A program made the translations under genes and the position numbers. A model generated the notes under the pieces. It saw only the letters and a list, made by a program, of their open reading frames with translations. It did not search any database and was not told the origin of the DNA. 64,000 nt of DNA from Strigamia acuminata (lineage: Eukaryota; Arthropoda; Chilopoda; Geophilomorpha; Linotaeniidae): the NCBI GenBank assembly GCA_949358305.1, contig OX442315.1, positions 28,918,427-28,982,426 on the forward strand. Direction: 5' to 3'. The first letter of the stretch is position 1, and each line of letters begins with the position of its first letter. Of the stretch, positions 58,040 to 64,000 are shown piece by piece.

Positions 58040-58949
58040 ACGAATTAATTAATAATAATAATTAAAATAATAAAGATTAAGATAAAAGTCAGACTTATTG
58101 ATTGATTATGACGATTTATTTGTGGTGTAATCAATAAGTAATGAAAATAAGAATTCGATTTTTGGATACTGTATAATTGTATGTGGTTTTTGCATTGTAT
58201 GCAATTTGGCATTCTTATCCACACTTTTTGTTCAGTTTATGCAGTAAGAGCTTACTGACTGACTTTCACACCGGTGGACATCTTTTTAACTTTTTAAATC
58301 GTCATTCGAACGTGTTTGAGGAAAAATTTTTTTTATTTTATTTTATTTTGTGTAATGACAATTTTCATGAATGATTTTTTTTTAGTCAATTAATAGTATT
58401 ATTATCATTATCTTGTTATTTTCTATTTTTGTTCGTAAGACTTTACTGTTGGCAAAAAAAAAAATACACTTGTAGATGGTTAGACCGATAAATGTACTGT
58501 GTAAGAGTGTAATTTAAATATGCTTCAAATAATCTTTGGTATTAAATTGTTTAGCACGAAAAGTTGTAAGTTCGAATTCATTTTAAAGTCATTTCATTAC
58601 TTATTTATTCGGCTTGTTCATTAACAAACACCATTTGTTTGAGAGATGTGGGAAAAAGTGATTTAAATTTTCGTATTTCTGTGACGTTTTCTTTACAAGA
58701 AAAATAGGAATAAATAAAATAAATTACAAATCTATAAAGCGTGAAAAGTTATTGAATAAAATATAGCGCATCGATGGAAGAAGAGTCAATAAAATATGTT
58801 CGGGTTTGGCGATTGCCTCGTGCCAGTAGTCGTTGACAACAGGATGCTCTACCGAGTATTCTTGGTTTTTTTTCTGCTAACGCCACTCCCAATACGAACA
58901 GCGATAAGGATAACGTATACTGATGAAGAACCGAGGATGGATGATCGTA
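58040..58949. other. 3' flank of the zinc-knuckle gene
   Basis: AATAAA-like signals at about 58066. The 58796-58978 (+) frame has no family signature. Nothing else recognised. Confidence 0.4.
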
Positions 58950-59107
58950 AGGTTGGGCAAAGGTTGATGCGCTGTTAGCTGGTACCTTTTTCTGCTGTCT
59001 ATCAGTATTTTAGAAACTTTCTTGGCAATTAATAGAAAAATTAAACACCGAATCGACGCAACTCCTTAATTTCCGAATTAATACTTTATTGGACATAGAA
59101 GTTGTAA
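58950..59107 (+). pseudogene. Relic of an ADP-ribosylglycohydrolase-like last exon
   Basis: The plus strand here aligns with the last exon of the gene at 63104-63296 (read on its own strand). Shared landmarks in order: AAGGT(T/G)G near the metal-site codons, AGCTGGT(A/G)CCTTTTT, CTTTATCAG-like, AAACTT, GGCAATTAATAGAA, TTAAAC(A/C)CCGAATC, ACGCAACTCCTTAATTTCCG. A deletion removes most of the GGHSTING-equivalent codons and the frame is broken. It overlaps the TSR1 3' UTR antisense. Confidence 0.7.
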
Positions 59108-62100
59108 TTACGAATAAAGTTGCCTGTATGACCACTTGGGAAATATCCTCTTATACAAACTCATCATCACGTTTTCATTAGATTTGAGTGAAGCATCAAA
59201 CGTGCACTTCATGTGGCCGTGTGTTCCTGCAATAAAATCGTGTTACATTCTAGTAATTGGATTAATGTAAATCATTTACCTAATGGTTCTTTGATGTGTC
59301 CACGTCGGCCTGCTTTTGTGTGAAGTTCTACCGGCTTAAACCATTCGATATCCTCTGAGGAATAAAATTTATCGGTTAATATCATCCCAAAATAGAATTT
59401 TCGCAAGTTTTACCTCGGTTAAAGAACATATGGCGAACAACTGCTGCTTTACGATTGACTTTAAATGGTTGCCCACTCAAAACGATTTTTTTCACAACGA
59501 CTCGATCCGGATTAACACTCTGAACGTTGCCCGTAGCAACCAAAACATTCTCTCCTAATAAATACATTTTTTTTAAATTTAAAATTAGTGTCGTGCTCAA
59601 AAATGTTATTCAAAATTATTAACCCGCTGCGTTTTGTCTGTACACCAAAACCGGCATTGGTGGAAATACAATCGGGGCAAATATTGTTGCAACAGTTACA
59701 TCATCTCCTAAAAACCGTTCATACTAAAAAAAAAATGAAAATAAATTAGAAACAATTTTTTGGAATTAAAAATAGACAAAAATATTCACCTTTTGTTTAT
59801 TTCCCATTGCGTGCTGAGAGAAAATAGGACGAGCTGCAAACCGTCTAAATCCCACATCAAATATAAGTTCATCTTTGGACTTGATATCCACGCTTTCTTC
59901 ATCTCTACCAACTCGCTTAATAGTCAAATTCACGACTGATATTTTTTGTTCGTGAGGCAAAAGCGCGAAAGCAATAACAGGTTTTTCTGGCCGAATAGAT
60001 TCTAAACATGTTTATCGTTAGTTAAATCATGATTGCTGTTCTTATACACACAATACACACCTAATAAATGCTTTGGAACATTTGACACCGTCAATGAAAC
60101 GTACCAACCAGGCTGAAAGCACAACATTCCATGAATATTTACCCCTCGAGTGAAAAGTGATTACTTTTTCTTACCTTTGCACCGTCCACTTCTTCGTTCA
60201 AAATGCGCTTTTTAGTGCAAGCAAAGTTTTGAAATTTAAAAATTCTTGCATAATCAGGAGGAAGATTCTCTTTTGGATCCCAAGGGCAAGTTCGGAAACT
60301 TTTCAGTCCACGGTACTTCTGTAAACGGACTCTTGCTTCCTCATCAGCTTCTAACTCAATATCTTCAGGATTTTCCTCATCGGCAAACGTGACTCGAAAA
60401 TTCTCCAACCTAAAGTTTAAACATCTCATCAAGTTATTAATGTTTTTAGTTTAAATTTTATCATTACGCCAATTTGTTTTCTTCGATGTCTAATTTGTCA
60501 TCATATTTTGTAGTGTCATCCATAACCGTCATCTGAAAAATAAACGAAACTCGTCGCATTTTAAGCCCAAAATTGAAAGTGGTAGAATTTTTACAGTTTC
60601 GTATTCATCCTCCTCCTCCTGTTTGTCGCAATTCGATTCATTATCAGATTCCATTTGACAATCGTCCATTTCCACTTCGTCCTCACTATCCTCAGAAGAA
60701 CCTTCACCATCATCGTCACTATTAATGATCCAAGCCGCTTGATAATCTGACGTTCCTTTTGGTACCTCAAAAACTTTCTTCTTTAATTTCACAGTTTTAC
60801 GAAGCTCTTAAAAATAAATAATAAAACATTGTAAAAAAATTCGTTTAGTTAACTAAAACACTACGATAATCACCTTCTGCGTCTTTGATTTCCTCCTCCG
60901 TCGGCCAAGTTTGTTCAGCATCCATCAAATCAGGAATATTTTCAGCTTGCAAAGTTTCCTGCAGGTTTGGATCTGCTTTTGCAAACAATACGGCGCTGCC
61001 TTCAGCATCGTCAAGCATCTAAACAAAATTTTTAGTCATACTTTGTCCGAATAATATAAAAATATTTATACAAACCATAGAAGTTTCGGTGTTCCTTATT
61101 TTAGTTGCGTTTAATAAGTTGGTATCTGGCACGAGATCAATTTGGGACAATTGAAAATCACCCCATCCACATATATGAATCAGCCTGTTGACTGACAATG
61201 GTTTTGAACGAATGTAGCCTGTAAGTTTGACCGTAGCAAAATCAGGTGTTTCACAAGGTTCGCTAGTAACGTGTTCTGCGAGTAAATAAGCTCGCCGATC
61301 ACGATAAATTACATGACGTTGCTTTTGACTCCCGATTTGTCTCAGAAGTACGAAGCAATCTTCAGATTTCGTTAATACGACGGGTTTCTCATCGGGAAAA
61401 CTTAGACAATTTAAAAAAATATAAACACCTCAAAAATTTCAGATTTTAGTTAATTATATTTATACTGCTTACCGGTTTTGAATCTCTTTCGTCAAGGATT
61501 TCTTGACCTGATTTATATTTTTAATAACCGCACCTTCATCAATCTACGAAAAATTATATTTCAAGTTAAAACACTAAAAAATTTAATATTTTGAATATTT
61601 ACTATAGCAACGTGGGATGTAGATGGCAAGCCTTGCGCTAATAATGATGTTAACAACGTGGTATCTAAATCTTCGTCGCAATTTAGTGGATATAAAAGAA
61701 CTAAAGTATCAGCTACCTATAAAAATAACATTTTAATTATCAAAACAACCAAATTTAAGCGAAGGCGTACTTTTGCAAGATCCAAAATAGCTTGTGGGTT
61801 ATACTTGTCCGGTGTTATAAACGTAAACCTCTGTTTAAATCGTGGATAACTAATTGAGATTACAATAAATAAGTTATTTAATCGATTTTTTGCATTACTG
61901 TATTTTTATTCCTTACCTAACGTGCACGCACGTGTCAGAAACAACAGAAATCGATGAATCGTTATCGCATGTTTTGAAATAATTCATTAACTTCTCGCTC
62001 GTTACATTAAATGACAGTGGAATAATAACCTAAAATATTGCAACTTATGTATCAATTTACACATTTGGTCAAAAATGTAAACAATATTACTGTCAAAATA

Positions 62101-62423
62101 GGGGCTGAAGATTCGGATCCAAGTCCCCTTTTCATGTGGACAACCTCTTCGCGACGTTTCTGTCGTAGCATAAACGCTTGTTTTCTTCTATTTTTTCGAC
62201 TCGTTTCTTTCTTTTGCCTTTGTGTATGTTCTTTCACGGGTACACGTCCTAAAATGAATATTAAATAAATTATAATAAATGAAATTGCACGTGGCGTACT
62301 CTATATATTAATGTTACCCTTATAAATAGAATCCAACGTTCCTTTGCTTCTATGTCTACCAGTTTTATGCGTTTTATTCTGTTGTTTCAGTGGGCCCGGC
62401 CGATGAACCTGAGTCTTTGCCAT
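59108..62423 (-). CDS. TSR1: Pre-rRNA-processing protein TSR1
   Basis: 40S ribosomal subunit assembly factor, related to the BMS1 GTPase but catalytically dead. About 17 exons join to some 774 residues (human 804). The first three ends were checked base by base: 62318-62423 and 62091-62248, and the last exon 59108 to about 59228. Landmarks: start [11 protein letters not shown], then [11 protein letters not shown], a poly-acidic stretch ([14 protein letters not shown]), [68 protein letters not shown], and the C-terminus [20 protein letters not shown]. No P-loop is seen, as expected for TSR1. A minus-strand AATAAA lies at 59085-59090, about 20 bases past the stop. Confidence 0.95.
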
Positions 62424-62714
62424 CTTAACTTTCAATCAATGGAAACTATAACGAAGGTTTAGAAGTCAAGATCGCGGCGGAACCCGCATGGATGCAAAAC
62501 GAAGCGGAAGCGGAAACTAGATGGCGCCGGGCACTCGATAGCGCAAGTCGAAGCATTAGTCAGTCCTGGTAAGGGACACGGAGCACCCTGTCGTCAACGA
62601 CTATTCAGCCTCATGAACAGAAAAATTCAGTCGTCAAATTTTTAACAGCACGCGATAGTTTTTATTTAAAAAAATATGTTTCCAATTTATTTATTTTTTT
62701 TTTTATTTTTTTTT
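62424..62714. promoter_or_regulatory. TSR1 upstream region
   Basis: About 290 bases between the TSR1 start and the inverted TSR1 fragment. GC-rich at 62470-62600, which suits a housekeeping promoter. Confidence 0.45.
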
Positions 62715-63135
62715 AGTATGAACGGTTTTTAGGAGATGATGTAACTGTTAAAATAATATGTGTCCCGATTGTATTTTCATCGCTTATGGATTACAGACAA
62801 AACGCAGTGGGTTAATAATTTTGAATAACATTTTTGAGGAAATGGAATGGTTTAATTAAACCGATGGAACTTCACACAAAAGCAGGCCGACATGGGCACA
62901 TAAAAGAACCATTAGGTAAATGATTTACATTAATTAAATTAATAGAATATAACACGATTTTATAGCAGGAACTCATGGCCACATGAAGTGCACGTTTGAC
63001 GCTTCCAATGAAAACGCGATGATGAGTTTGTGTAAGAGGGTATTTTCCAAATAGTCCTACAAGCAACTTTATTCGTACGGTAATTACAATGTGTAGTAAA
63101 ATTTTAAGGAATTGCCATCATGTCTAATAAAGTAT
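62715..63135 (+). pseudogene. Inverted, truncated copy of the TSR1 3' end
   Basis: Reads on the plus strand as the end of TSR1: [11 protein letters not shown] (62718 onward), then YRQNA, a deletion removing the exon that is at 59414-59560 in the real gene, then [16 protein letters not shown], an intron with its splice sites, and [13 protein letters not shown] to 63050. It is disabled by a TTAATTAAACC change where the gene has FKPVE, by indels in the first block, and by TAG in place of the PKW tryptophan. The matching 3' flank, including AATAAA, continues to about 63135. Confidence 0.9.
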
Positions 63136-64000
63136 TAATTCGGAAATTAAGGAGTTGCGTTGATTCGGGGTTTAATTCTTCTATTAATTGCCGGGGAAGT
63201 TTTTTAAATCCTGATAAACACCCCAAAAAGGCACCAGCTGCACAACCATTAATTGTGGAATGTCCACCTTGCATTAAAATATGAGTTAAAGTTTGCCTGT
63301 AAATAAATAAATGTTTTTAAATTGTTAAAAACTTAAAATAGATGTGGTAATGACGTACTTGAAATCCTTGCAACACCTCAGTGAGGTTACGGCAAGTTTC
63401 AGGACCGCGTAAGGATGGTTACGTGGAGTTGAATCCGATGAAAATGCACTAAAATCGGATAGTTAGTAGTAGATTATGAACTAATTTTTATTTATTTTAT
63501 GCTCACCTATCCAATGATTGATGTTGGAAGCACATGTGAAATTCTTCATCTTGATTCGAATGTGATGAACATTCAATCGCTAATGATTTTGCTGCATTTA
63601 TCATTGCGTTCCTGTCCGATTGGCATTTCAAGTCGTACTTTCCCTTTAAAGATAAAAACAAGAGTTTTAAAATAATTTTGTTTGAAAATGGATGGATTAC
63701 CGTTAACATCAAGGCCAATAAACATGACATGGAGACATTAGCCGCTATACATTTAGGGTGTGCGTGCAATGATTTGCAAATTCGTATTGAGTTTAAAACA
63801 ACTTCGTGCAGGTTGTGAAAATGTAGGATACCTGAATGAAATATATAACGTCATTAAAAGAAAAATTTTATATCAGTAAGGATCTTGTGAAATGTGATAT
63901 TGGTACTTCGCAAGATCCTTTAACAGGAGTGTTATTTATGTATAAACCTAAAATTATTGCGCACGGCAATGAAGCGTAATCCAAATATTTCGTATTTGGT
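63104..64000 (-). CDS. ADP-ribosylglycohydrolase-fold protein (J1-crystallin/ADPRH-like), partial
   Basis: The 3' part of a gene whose start lies beyond the window edge. Four exons are readable: 63701-63831, about 63508-63656, 63359-63448 and 63104-63296, all in phase. ILHFHNLHEVVLNSIRICKS, HPKCIAANVSMSCLLALMLT and ILMQGGHSTINGCAAGAFLG follow the order of ADP-ribosylglycohydrolases, including the J1-crystallin and selenoprotein J branch (family assignment from memory). The C-terminal metal-binding motif, normally GGDxDTN, reads GGHSTIN, so two metal-ligand aspartates are replaced and activity is doubtful. The last 25 or so residues and the stop lie in sequence shared with the TSR1 3' flank. 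The exon upstream of 63831 was not identified. Confidence 0.75.

Noticed and set aside
62872-63066. A small minus-strand gene of 64 codons
   Set aside because: It is the antisense reading of the inverted TSR1 fragment, whose sense strand clearly matches TSR1 exons and intron.

Overview
The window is AT-rich nuclear DNA from a gene-dense, intron-rich invertebrate animal. Multi-exon genes with introns often only 50-100 bases long are packed on both strands. Many are conserved animal genes: EEA1, ceramide kinase, an LRR protein, CNBP, ARPC4, ORC5. I cannot fix the phylum; a compact invertebrate genome such as a tunicate, placozoan or sponge is possible, and a vertebrate is unlikely at this gene density. 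All exon joins below were done by hand from splice sites, reading phase and remembered family sequence, so single boundaries may be wrong.

Layout. 0.8-2.9 kb: ORC5 (-). 4.1-11.1 kb: an SNX5/6/32-type sorting nexin (-), whose 4.6-kb intron contains a complete one-exon membrane-protein gene (6.2-7.9 kb, same strand). 12.1-16.9 kb: ceramide kinase (-), head to head with the mitochondrial carnitine/acylcarnitine carrier SLC25A20 (17.1-22.3 kb, +). An intron of the carrier holds a secreted LRR protein gene on the opposite strand (18.7-20.4 kb). 22.7-23.8 kb: ARPC4 (-). 24.5-26.1 kb: an unrecognised acidic protein (+). 26.4-26.9 kb: CHCHD4/MIA40 (-). 27.9-29.1 kb: a UDP-sugar transporter (+). 29.7-35.3 kb: 26-exon EEA1 (-). 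37.0-39.1 kb: CNBP (+). 40.7-42.3 kb: REXO4 (-). 42.8-50.9 kb: an 18-exon type I membrane protein with a tandemly duplicated ectodomain module (+). 51.4-55.6 kb: an accessory island with a minisatellite and four non-autonomous DNA transposons, three of them inserted into one copy of an older direct repeat. 56.6-58.0 kb: a 13-zinc-knuckle protein (+). 59.1-62.4 kb: TSR1 (-). 63.1 kb to the edge: an ADP-ribosylglycohydrolase-like gene (-, partial).

The genes serve unrelated housekeeping roles: replication origin recognition, endosome tethering and retromer sorting, lipid and sugar transport, actin nucleation, mitochondrial import, ribosome assembly, and RNA binding. There is no operon logic. 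The most notable structure is an inverted duplication of a convergent TSR1 / ADP-ribosylglycohydrolase junction. Each copy has kept one gene and lost the other (59-63 kb). Next are the 1,026-base palindromic transposon carrying tRNA-like promoters, with empty sites for three insertions preserved nearby, and the recent five-exon duplication in the 42.8-50.9 kb gene.
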